This document shows, one piece after another, positions 26,223-33,714 of a stretch of DNA of 43,333 nt. A program made the position numbers and the translations under genes. Position 1 is the first letter of the stretch, and every line of letters begins with the position of its first letter. The DNA comes from an uncultured Chitinophagales bacterium (GTDB lineage: Bacteria; Bacteroidota; Bacteroidia; Chitinophagales; Chitinophagaceae): the NCBI GenBank assembly GCA_946886475.1, contig CAMPIQ010000014.1, positions 1 to 43,333 of the forward strand, in the 5' to 3' direction. Under the pieces are notes generated by a model that ran no database searches, was not told where the DNA came from, and saw only the letters and a list, made by a program, of their open reading frames with translations.

Positions 26223-27311
26223 TTACAGTACTACCGCTTCAATCAGTTCTATATACAACCGGATCCCTTCCCTTATTTCATCAAGATAAATAAATTCATC
26301 CGCCGTATGACTCCTGGCGGAATCGCCGGGCCCCATTTTTAAAGCCGGAAAAGGCATGAGGGCTTTGTCAGATGAAGTTGGTGAACCATAAGGTTCCCTT
26401 CCTGATTTGAGTCCTGCCTTCACCAGGGGATGATCCATGGCTATTGAAGTGGATCTCAACCTGAAACTTCTTGGGGTCACTTCACTTTGAAGATTGGTTT
26501 TTATAATATCCATTACTTCTTCATGCGTATAAAGTTCATTGATCCGTACGTCAATAACAAAGGAACATTCAGAAGGCACTACATTATGTGCCTTGTTCTC
26601 CGTTTCGATGGATGTTACGTTCATCCGCACGGGTCCAAGCATGTCAGAGATCCTGTCAAACTGAAAAGAAGCGATCCATTTAATATCCTGAATAGCCTTA
26701 TAAATTGCATTTTCACCTTCATTGCGTGCCGCATGACCGGCAATGCCTTTGGCCATGGCATCCAGTACCATCAATCCTCTTTCCGCCACGGCCAGTTGCA
26801 TGTTGGTAGGTTCCCCCACAATGGCGCAATCTATTTCCGGTAATAATGGAAGCAGGGATTCAATCCCATTTTTTCCTGAGATCTCTTCTTCTGCAGAAGC
26901 TGCAAATACGATATTGTAACCGGTTCTTCGATTATAAAAATATAAAAAGGTAGCTGCAAGCGAAACCAGGCATCCGCCTGCATCATTACTTCCAAGCCCG
27001 AATAGTTTTCCATCCTTTTCTACCGGGGAAAAAGGATCCAGGGTATATGACCTGTTTGGCTTTACCGTATCGTGGTGGGAATTTAAGAGAATGGTAGGCA
27101 GGGTTTCATTAAAATGCAAATTCCTCACCCATACATTATTCAGGTACCTGTGTGTCGGGATATCAAATGACCTGAAGAATTTTTCAATAACAACTGCCGT
27201 GTTATCTTCTTCCCTGCTGAAAGAAGGCGTGGCAATAAGCTCCTTTAATAAACCTATTGCTCCGGCTGTGAGCTGTTCTTCAGTTAGTACTAATGGTTGT
27301 TCCTTGTTCAC
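26223..27311 (-). CDS. argE: M20 deacylase of the arginine pathway (ArgE-like)
   Basis: This zinc-dependent M20 peptidase-family enzyme of 362 residues has all metal-site residues visible. They are His79/His80 and Asp81 in NSHHDTVKPN, Asp110 in GSNDAGG, catalytic Glu141/Glu142 in SAEEEISG, Glu167 in VGEPTN, and a late His in SARSHTADEF. In a pathway with an ArgF' transcarbamylase the acyl group is removed from N-acylcitrulline rather than from N-acylornithine. The likely reaction is therefore N-succinyl- (or N-acetyl-) citrulline to citrulline. It overlaps argB by 32 nt. Confidence 0.85.
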   Translation of the reverse strand: MNKEQPLVLTEEQLTAGAIGLLKELIATPSFSREEDNTAVVIEKFFRSFDIPTHRYLNNVWVRNLHFNETLPTILLNSHHDTVKPNRSYTLDPFSPVEKDGKLFGLGSNDAGGCLVSLAATFLYFYNRRTGYNIVFAASAEEEISGKNGIESLLPLLPEIDCAIVGEPTNMQLAVAERGLMVLDAMAKGIAGHAARNEGENAIYKAIQDIKWIASFQFDRISDMLGPVRMNVTSIETENKAHNVVPSECSFVIDVRINELYTHEEVMDIIKTNLQSEVTPRSFRLRSTSIAMDHPLVKAGLKSGREPYGSPTSSDKALMPFPALKMGPGDSARSHTADEFIYLDEIREGIRLYIELIEAVVL

Positions 27312-28065
27312 CTTTTATTAATTGTAAGAGTTCTTCCGCTTTGCCAATGATCACCTTATTCACGCCCCTTTCCAGTGCCCTGAATGCATTGTCCAGTTTG
27401 GGGATCATACCTTCTGAAATCACACCATTTGATTTTAATTCAAAGTAATCAATGGCTGTCAATTGTTGAATCACACTGCCTTCATCCTTTATGTCAAGCA
27501 GAACACCGGGTTTTTCAAATGAATAAACAAGAGTTGTTTCAAAATGTTTTCCCAGTGATCTTGCTGTTTCCTGGGCAATGGTATCGGCATTGGTATTTAA
27601 TAACTGCCCCCTGCCATCGTGTGTAACCGGATTCAGAACAGGTGTAATACCCTGTAGCAGCAGGCTTTGAAATAAATTGACATTTATTTCATCTATATCT
27701 CCTGCAAATCCATAATCAATGCCGCTATCTGATCTTTTGTGTGCAAGAATGGCGTTGCCGTCTGCACCTGTTAAACCAAGTGCGTTGCACTTATAGCACT
27801 GCAACAGGCTAACTATATTTTTATTAATGGTTCCTGCGTAGATCATGGTAATGATCTTCAATGTTTCAGCATCAGTAATTCTTCTGCCTTCCACCAGCTG
27901 CTGGGGAATGTTCAATTGTTCTGCAAGGCGGGTGGCCATTTTCCCTCCACCATGAACCAGTATTTTATATCCTGAAATGGAGGCAAATTGCTTCAGGAAC
28001 GCTGAAAGTTTTTTTTCATCGTCAATGATATTTCCACCGATCTTGACAACAATGAGTTTATCCAT
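27280..28065 (-). CDS. argB: Acylglutamate kinase (ArgB)
   Basis: This amino-acid kinase of 261 residues phosphorylates N-acylglutamate in the cytoplasm. The nucleotide-binding start KIGGNIIDDEKKL is at about 8-20 and HGGGKMATRLAEQL from 39. The nucleotide-side motif NTNADTIAQETARSL lies near 152-166. Homologues usually act on N-acetylglutamate; the transcarbamylase next door suggests N-succinylglutamate here. It overlaps argF' by 8 nt and argE by 32 nt, so translation is coupled. Confidence 0.9.
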   Translation of the reverse strand: MDKLIVVKIGGNIIDDEKKLSAFLKQFASISGYKILVHGGGKMATRLAEQLNIPQQLVEGRRITDAETLKIITMIYAGTINKNIVSLLQCYKCNALGLTGADGNAILAHKRSDSGIDYGFAGDIDEINVNLFQSLLLQGITPVLNPVTHDGRGQLLNTNADTIAQETARSLGKHFETTLVYSFEKPGVLLDIKDEGSVIQQLTAIDYFELKSNGVISEGMIPKLDNAFRALERGVNKVIIGKAEELLQLIKGEQGTTISTN

Positions 28066-29011
28066 TCCTTAGAATTTCACTTAAAACAGATTGAGCTGCC
28101 CATATCCGGTTGGATGCCTGAAGCGTTACAATACTATTGGGCCCGTCAAGGATCTCATCACTCAGTTCTACATTTCTCCGCACAGGCAGGCAATGCATTA
28201 TTTTGGCATTGTTGGTAAGGGCTAGTTTTTCGTTGGTCATCATCCATTCAGGATCGTTGCAATAGATCTTTCCATAATCCTGATACGTACTCCAGTTTTT
28301 TACATATACATAATCGGCATCCTTCAAAGCTTCATCCTGGTTATGGGTGATGTGGGCACCCCTGGTGAATTTTTCATCAAGTTCATAATCTTCAGGATGT
28401 GTGATCACAAAATCGGCTGCGTTCCATGCATTGATCCATTGGGAAAAACTATTGGCCACGCACTGAGGTAAGGGCTTTACATGGGGTGCCCATGTTAAAA
28501 CAATTTTTGGTCTTCTTTTTTCCTTAAATGTTTCTGTTATGGTGATCACATCCGTGAGGCTTTGCAAAGGATGCAGTGTTGAGCTTTCAAGACTTATAAC
28601 GGGTATCCCTGCATATTTAATAAATTGACGGATGTACAATTCACTGTAATCGTCTTCCTTGTTTTTTAAGGAAGGGAAGGTGCGGATGGCAAGTATGTCA
28701 AAATACTTTCCCATTACCGGGGCAGCATCCTTAACATGTTCAACCGTATTTCCGCTCATGATGGCTTCATCCTCAAATTCAAGGGCCCATCCTTCGCTTC
28801 CAATATTGAAAATGATGGCCTCCATGCCCAGTTGTTGCGCCGCTACCTGCGTGCTTAATCTTGTACGCATACTGGGATTCAGGAACAAACAGCCGATCCG
28901 TTTATTCACCCCAAGGCCTTTATGCCTGAAGGGATCTGATTTATATTCAAGTGCGCTCTGTACAAGACTGTTAATATCCTTTACATCATGAACTGAAATG
29001 AATTGTTTCAA
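28058..29011 (-). CDS. argF': N-acylornithine carbamoyltransferase (N-succinylornithine type)
   Basis: It carbamoylates an N-acylated ornithine to N-acylcitrulline. The 317 residues carry the carbamoyl-phosphate motif SMRTR at 47-51, HPLQ at 147-150 and HCLP at 273-276. The residue that decides acyl specificity in this family aligns to Val90, in MSGNTVEH. Glu at this place (Xanthomonas) means N-acetylornithine. Pro (Bacteroides fragilis), or Ser or Val by mutation, means N-succinylornithine. The sequence therefore predicts a succinylornithine enzyme. It sits between argD (28 nt) and argB (8-nt overlap). Confidence 0.88.
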   Translation of the reverse strand: MKQFISVHDVKDINSLVQSALEYKSDPFRHKGLGVNKRIGCLFLNPSMRTRLSTQVAAQQLGMEAIIFNIGSEGWALEFEDEAIMSGNTVEHVKDAAPVMGKYFDILAIRTFPSLKNKEDDYSELYIRQFIKYAGIPVISLESSTLHPLQSLTDVITITETFKEKRRPKIVLTWAPHVKPLPQCVANSFSQWINAWNAADFVITHPEDYELDEKFTRGAHITHNQDEALKDADYVYVKNWSTYQDYGKIYCNDPEWMMTNEKLALTNNAKIMHCLPVRRNVELSDEILDGPNSIVTLQASNRIWAAQSVLSEILRNG

Positions 29012-29039
29012 TTTTACTTACTGTTTTTATGGTTCAATT

Positions 29040-30224
29040 TTATAATCCCGCCGGTGATTCATTTACCATTTGTTCACCTTTTATTTTAGCGGCATCCCGG
29101 ATGCATTCTTTCAGCGCTGATAAAAAAATATCGATCTCGCTTTTTTCAATTGACAGGGCCGGCAACAATCTGATCACGTGAGGTTTTGCTTCACCCGTAA
29201 ATATCTTATACTTATGAAGTAAGGTATTTTTGAGGGTGTTTAAATTTTCAGGCAGATCAAATCCGATCATTAATCCAAGACCGCGGATATTTTCAAATAC
29301 AGCTGTTTTTTTCAATTCACTTATAAGGTAGGCTCCATTTTCGCGAGCTTTTTTTATCAGTTCTTCTTTTTCCATTACCTCCAGCACAGCCAGTGCTGCT
29401 GCACAGGCAAGATGGTTGCCGCCAAAGGTTGTGCCCAGCATTCCATGTCTGGCTTTTATGTGTGGAGCAATCAGTATTCCGCCAACAGGAAATCCATTGC
29501 CCATGCCTTTGGCCATGGTATATATATCGGCTTCCACACCGGCTTTATCAAAAGCAAAGAAGTTGCCTGACCTTCCATAACCACACTGAATTTCATCTGC
29601 AATCAGCAAAGCTCCGTTTTCCCTGCATAACCCATGTGTTAGTTTTAAAAAAGAATCTGAGGCAACATGGATGCCGCCTACACCCTGAATGGTTTCTATA
29701 ATAACTGCAGCAACGGAGGCGCCATTCTTCCTGAAATAAGAAATGATGGCTTCTTCATCATTGAATGCAATGAAATCAATATTACCTGTTTCATTTACCG
29801 GTGCCACAATAGCCGGATTATCAGTAGCAGCTACTGCAAGTGAAGTGCGTCCATGAAATGATTTTTTAAAAGCCAGTATCTTTTTTCTTCCTGTATGAAA
29901 CGAAGCCAGCTTGAGTGCGTTTTCATTGGCTTCAGCCCCACTGTTCACAAGAAACAACTGGTAGTTTTCTTTGCCGCTGATCTTTCCAAGCCGGTTAGCC
30001 AGTTGTTGTTTAACAGGTATCTGAACCGAGTTGGAATAAAATGCAATCTGGTGCAGCTGCTCTTCAATTCTTTTCACCCAGTGTGGGTGGGTATGGCCAA
30101 TGCTGATCACTGCATGGCCGCCATACATGTCGAGGTATTTGATATCATGCTCATCCCATACATAGGAACCTGATGCCCTGGTGATATTAATATCATTAAC
30201 AGGATAAACGTCAAATAATTTCAT
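29040..30224 (-). CDS. argD: Acylornithine aminotransferase
   Basis: This class III PLP aminotransferase of 394 residues converts N-acylglutamate semialdehyde to N-acylornithine. NSGAEANENALKLA is at 94-107, FHGRTSLAVAAT from 123, and IADEIQCGYGRSG from 208, with Asp210 contacting PLP. The Schiff-base Lys239 is in YTMAKGMGNGFPVGG. It starts 1 nt after the argC stop, so it is in the operon. Confidence 0.92.
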   Translation of the reverse strand: MKLFDVYPVNDINITRASGSYVWDEHDIKYLDMYGGHAVISIGHTHPHWVKRIEEQLHQIAFYSNSVQIPVKQQLANRLGKISGKENYQLFLVNSGAEANENALKLASFHTGRKKILAFKKSFHGRTSLAVAATDNPAIVAPVNETGNIDFIAFNDEEAIISYFRKNGASVAAVIIETIQGVGGIHVASDSFLKLTHGLCRENGALLIADEIQCGYGRSGNFFAFDKAGVEADIYTMAKGMGNGFPVGGILIAPHIKARHGMLGTTFGGNHLACAAALAVLEVMEKEELIKKARENGAYLISELKKTAVFENIRGLGLMIGFDLPENLNTLKNTLLHKYKIFTGEAKPHVIRLLPALSIEKSEIDIFLSALKECIRDAAKIKGEQMVNESPAGL

Positions 30225-30225
30225 A

Positions 30226-31242
30226 TTAAAAGCCTGTTGGTTTTAAATTAAGTCCGCTGCATTCATCAACACCAAACATGATATTCATATTCTGTACTGC
30301 CTGCCCCGATGCTCCTTTTAATAAATTATCTATGGCTGAATGAACCACCAGTTTACTTCCTACTTTTTCTAATTGCAGCACGCATTTATTGGTGTTTACC
30401 ACCTGCTTAAGAAAAATTTCCTGCTGGCTCAGGTGCGTGAAAGGCTGATCTGCATAAAAGTCAAGATAGAGCTGTCCCAGTTCTACTTCCGTCCAGTTGC
30501 AGTTTAGTGTGGAACTGATAAATATGCCTCTTGTAAAATCTCCACGCCACGGAATAAAATTGATCTCGGGCAACCTGGCACCAAGTTGCGTTAACGACTG
30601 GCTGATCTCTTTAAGGTGCTGGTGGTTCAGGGTTTTATAAGCCTGTATATTGTTGGCCCTCCAGCTGAAGTGGGAGGTAGATGAAAGACCTTGTCCTGCC
30701 CCTGTCGAACCAGTTATTCCTGTAGTATAAACCTCCTGGTTGAGTAAGCCTTTTGTAGCCAGGGGAAGAAGTCCTAATTGAATGGAGGTGGCAAAACATC
30801 CGGGATTGGCAATATTGTGTGCGGTTTTTATCTGTTCCTTATTGATTTCAGGAAGTCCGTAAATAAAGGAACGGTTACCCGCAACCGATTTTTCCTTCAG
30901 CCTGAAATCCTGTGAAAGGTCAATGATCCGCACATGGTCGGCAATTGTATGCTGCTCCAGGAATTTTTTTGCTTCGCCATGACCCACACAGAGGAACATA
31001 ACGTCAATATCATTGGAAAGTTCACCGGTAAATTCAAGTTCTGTTTCTCCAACCAGGTCCTGGTGAACAGATGCTACTTTATTACCTGCATTGCTCCGGC
31101 TGTGTATATAGGCAACTTCAGCTTGGGGATGGTGAATAAGTAAACGGATCAGTTCTCCACCCGTGTAACCGGCTCCTCCAATGATCCCTGTTTTTATACT
31201 TCCTGTTTTTGCTTTACTCAGGTCAGTTTTTTCCTTATTCAT
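30226..31242 (-). CDS. argC: N-acylglutamyl-phosphate reductase
   Basis: This 338-residue enzyme performs NADPH-dependent reduction of N-acylglutamyl phosphate to the semialdehyde. The Rossmann motif GIIGGAGYTGGELIRLL is at about 19-35. The catalytic Cys149 is in ANPGCFATSIQLGL and GSTGAGQGLS follows. The N-terminal 16 residues are charged and Lys/Thr-rich and may be an over-long start; no other ATG is available before the Rossmann strand. It lies 71 nt after argG. Confidence 0.92.
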   Translation of the reverse strand: MNKEKTDLSKAKTGSIKTGIIGGAGYTGGELIRLLIHHPQAEVAYIHSRSNAGNKVASVHQDLVGETELEFTGELSNDIDVMFLCVGHGEAKKFLEQHTIADHVRIIDLSQDFRLKEKSVAGNRSFIYGLPEINKEQIKTAHNIANPGCFATSIQLGLLPLATKGLLNQEVYTTGITGSTGAGQGLSSTSHFSWRANNIQAYKTLNHQHLKEISQSLTQLGARLPEINFIPWRGDFTRGIFISSTLNCNWTEVELGQLYLDFYADQPFTHLSQQEIFLKQVVNTNKCVLQLEKVGSKLVVHSAIDNLLKGASGQAVQNMNIMFGVDECSGLNLKPTGF

Positions 31243-31313
31243 GCTTATTCGTATTACTGGTAATTCTTTTTACACGGATAACGTAGCTCACTGTTTTTTT
31301 GCGGGAAGCCGGT

Positions 31314-32504
31314 TTATTCTTCCTTATTCACCTGGTTCCATATGGCTGTCTGGTTTCCAAAGATCTTACTGAATCCCCTTACATCATCACCGCTCCATCC
31401 GGTATTCATTTCACCATATTTGCCAAAGCGGCTGCTCATCAGATCATATTTAGATTCAATGCCGGTTACCACAAAACGGTAAGGCATTAACTGCACAAAC
31501 ACATCTCCGGTTACATTTTTTTGTGAATTTTCAAAGAAGGCCTCAATATCTCTCATCACAGGATCCAGGATCTGCCCTTCGTGTAACCAGTTACCATAGA
31601 ACAGGGCCAGCTGGTCCTTCCAGTTAAGCTGCCACTTGGTTAACACATGCTTTTCAAGTGCATGGTGCGATTTGATGATGATCATGGGTGCCGCTGCTTC
31701 AAATCCAACCCTTCCCTTTATGCCAATGATCGTATCTCCAACATGGATATCCCTGCCAATACCATAAGGTGCTGCCAGCTGGTGCAGGTATTGGATGGCA
31801 TCGGTGGCATGGTCAAACTTTTTATCGTTTATCTGGTTCAGCTCACCTTTTTCAAAATGAAGTTTGATGTCCTCACCTTCTTTTTTAGTTACCTGAACAG
31901 GCCATGCATGTTCTGGTAACATTCCTTTGGAAGAAAGGGTTTCCTTTCCGCCAACACTGGTTCCCCACAAACCCTTATTTATTGAATACATAGCTTTCTC
32001 TGTATTCATTTCAATCCCTTTTGATCGCAGGTATCCGATCTCCTGTTCGCGGCTTAATGTCAGATCCCTGATAGGAGTAATGATCTCTGTACCGGGGATC
32101 ATGATATGAAAGATCATATCAAACCGTACCTGGTCGTTGCCCGCACCTGTACTGCCATGTGCAACGGCATCTGCATTCAATTGCCTGGCATGTTCTGCAA
32201 TATGTAAAGCCTGGCTTAGTCTTTCTGCGCTTACACTTAAGGGATAGGTATTGTTTTTTAAAACATTTCCAAACACCAGGTATTTTATGATCCTGTCGTA
32301 ATAGGTTTTGACCGCATTCACCGTAGTATGGGTCTTTACGCCCAGTTTGTAGGCATGCGATTCAATTTGTTTTAATTCATCATCACTAAAGCCTCCGGTA
32401 TTTACAATGATGCTGTGCACCTCACAGCCTTTTTCATCGGTGAGGTATTTTACACAATAAGAGGTATCCAAACCCCCGCTAAAGCCTAAAACAACTTTCT
32501 TCAT
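31314..32504 (-). CDS. argG: Argininosuccinate synthase
   Basis: It joins citrulline and aspartate using ATP. The 396-residue protein begins with the PP-loop motif SGGLDTS at 9-15. It contains AHGSTGAGNDQVRF, typical of ArgG citrulline/aspartate binding, and the later segment YSINKGLWGTSVGG. It lies 14 nt after the acyltransferase gene and 71 nt before argC, second in the operon. Confidence 0.94.
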   Translation of the reverse strand: MKKVVLGFSGGLDTSYCVKYLTDEKGCEVHSIIVNTGGFSDDELKQIESHAYKLGVKTHTTVNAVKTYYDRIIKYLVFGNVLKNNTYPLSVSAERLSQALHIAEHARQLNADAVAHGSTGAGNDQVRFDMIFHIMIPGTEIITPIRDLTLSREQEIGYLRSKGIEMNTEKAMYSINKGLWGTSVGGKETLSSKGMLPEHAWPVQVTKKEGEDIKLHFEKGELNQINDKKFDHATDAIQYLHQLAAPYGIGRDIHVGDTIIGIKGRVGFEAAAPMIIIKSHHALEKHVLTKWQLNWKDQLALFYGNWLHEGQILDPVMRDIEAFFENSQKNVTGDVFVQLMPYRFVVTGIESKYDLMSSRFGKYGEMNTGWSGDDVRGFSKIFGNQTAIWNQVNKEE

Positions 32505-32518
32505 TTCTATAATTGGAA

Positions 32519-33214
32519 TTAGTGAAACAGGTTAAAAAAAAGCTTCGATTTGCGGTTTGGATTACGCTCGCCTATACGAAACCTTTTAAGGAAACGGTTT
32601 TGTTTGATCTTGAGCAGGCGTTCGTACACTTTGCTTTTCTTCTCAAAATGCTGTTTGGTTTCTTCAGGTTCGTAATGATCTTTGGGATCATAGAGCATGG
32701 CCGTGCAGAGACAATTCTTTCTTTCCTTACTCATCAGGATCTCGAAGTTCACGCAGCTTTTACAGCCGGCCCAGAACTTTTCATCCTGGGTAAGCTCCGA
32801 ATAGGTAACGGGTTCGTAACCCAGGTCGCTGTTGATCTTCATTACAGCCAGACCGGTGGTTAATCCGAAGATCTTTGCTTCAGGATATTTCTCCCGGCTC
32901 AGTTGGAAGATCTTTTGCTTGATTGACTTGGCCACACCGCTTTTACGAAACTCAGGCGCCACAATAAGTCCTGAATTGGCAACATACTCACCCTCCCAGG
33001 TTTCAATATAACAAAAGCCTACCCAGGTTCCATCCCTGGTTACAGCAATCACAGCCTTGCCTTCATTGATCTTTTGGGAGATATATTCAGGAGATCGTTT
33101 GGCAATACCCGTACCTCTGGCCTGCGCCGAAGATTCCATTTCATCAGTTATGATCTTTGCGTAAGCCTCATCGCCGGGAGTTGCCACCCTGATGATAATA
33201 TTTTGATTGTCCAC
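32519..33214 (-). CDS. GNAT acyltransferase, probable N-acylglutamate synthase
   Basis: This single-domain GNAT protein of 231 residues has the acyl-CoA motif RKSGVA at 90-95, preceded by the strand GLIVAPEF. It is first in the arginine operon, where an N-acylglutamate synthase is otherwise missing; Bacteroides homologues at this locus have been linked to that step. With the Val90 transcarbamylase, succinyl-CoA is the likely donor. After the GNAT core there is a Cys pattern (Cys151, Cys154, Cys168, Cys170) and a basic tail (from about 205) not found in usual ArgA proteins. The start is a GTG with no clear ribosome binding site; no ATG is available nearby. Confidence 0.75.
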   Translation of the reverse strand: MDNQNIIIRVATPGDEAYAKIITDEMESSAQARGTGIAKRSPEYISQKINEGKAVIAVTRDGTWVGFCYIETWEGEYVANSGLIVAPEFRKSGVAKSIKQKIFQLSREKYPEAKIFGLTTGLAVMKINSDLGYEPVTYSELTQDEKFWAGCKSCVNFEILMSKERKNCLCTAMLYDPKDHYEPEETKQHFEKKSKVYERLLKIKQNRFLKRFRIGERNPNRKSKLFFNLFH

Positions 33215-33283
33215 TATTGTAAAAGAGTTGATATGATTTATGGATTACCAATCCTGTACCAAGAAATCTGAGGGAGTAATTCA

Positions 33284-33322
33284 CTGACAGGGGCCCCGGT
33301 TAATGGCTCGTCCTATCAGCCA
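33284..33322 (-). promoter_or_regulatory. Candidate attenuator hairpins after the leader peptide
   Basis: Two hairpins share bases and cannot coexist. One is TGGCT/AGCCA (33318-33322 with 33304-33308). The other is an 8-bp stem with one G-T pair (33312-33319 with 33284-33291), which also encloses the palindrome GGGGCCCC. The leader stop codon lies within both. There is no following T-run, so control could be translational or Rho-dependent rather than by simple termination. Confidence 0.45.
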
Positions 33323-33429
33323 CCACGTCGTCTTGATAAATACCTGAATAGATCGAAACACACATCATACATGCGGGTGCATGCCTGTTCATGGAAAACA
33401 AAATGCTTGTTATGTGTGATCATGTTCAT
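33316..33429 (-). CDS. Putative arginine-sensing leader peptide
   Basis: This 37-codon frame starts with ATG 11 nt after a -7 box and ends about 100 nt before the first arginine-operon gene. Its last codons read Leu-Ser-Arg-Arg-Arg-Gly-Gly, with three different Arg codons (AGA, CGA, CGT), followed by tandem stops TGA TAG. Two more Arg codons occur earlier, five in all. An internal ATG would give an 18-residue form with the same end. The position, the arginine run and the overlapping hairpins at the stop are what a ribosome-mediated attenuator would show. Expression of the peptide is inferred, not seen. Confidence 0.55.
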   Translation of the reverse strand: MNMITHNKHFVFHEQACTRMYDVCFDLFRYLSRRRGG

Positions 33430-33439
33430 TTGAAGTGTG

Positions 33440-33447
33440 CAAATTTA
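33440..33447 (-). promoter_or_regulatory. -7 box of the arginine operon leader
   Basis: On the minus strand TAAATTTG followed by C fits TAnnTTTG, placing transcription start close to the leader-peptide ATG. No TTG is found at the normal -33 distance. Confidence 0.45.
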
Positions 33448-33714
33448 TATGTATTTCCATTTGTTGTACGGATTCTCTTATAAATCGCGGTTTAAAATTA
33501 TAGATAATCATGAATTTCCTTAGTTAAAATTCAGTTGGGAGCTTAAGGATCCGTCCGGGGGGAGAAGTTTATTCCTGTTATGAAACAAACTTTGTATCCT
33601 CTCCAATAAAACTTAATTTTAAAGTACTGCAAATTTTACCCCCTGATTGCTTGCTGATTGGGTTTTTGATGGAACCATGAAACACCATATTTCACACCAT
33701 TAAAAACATTTTTT

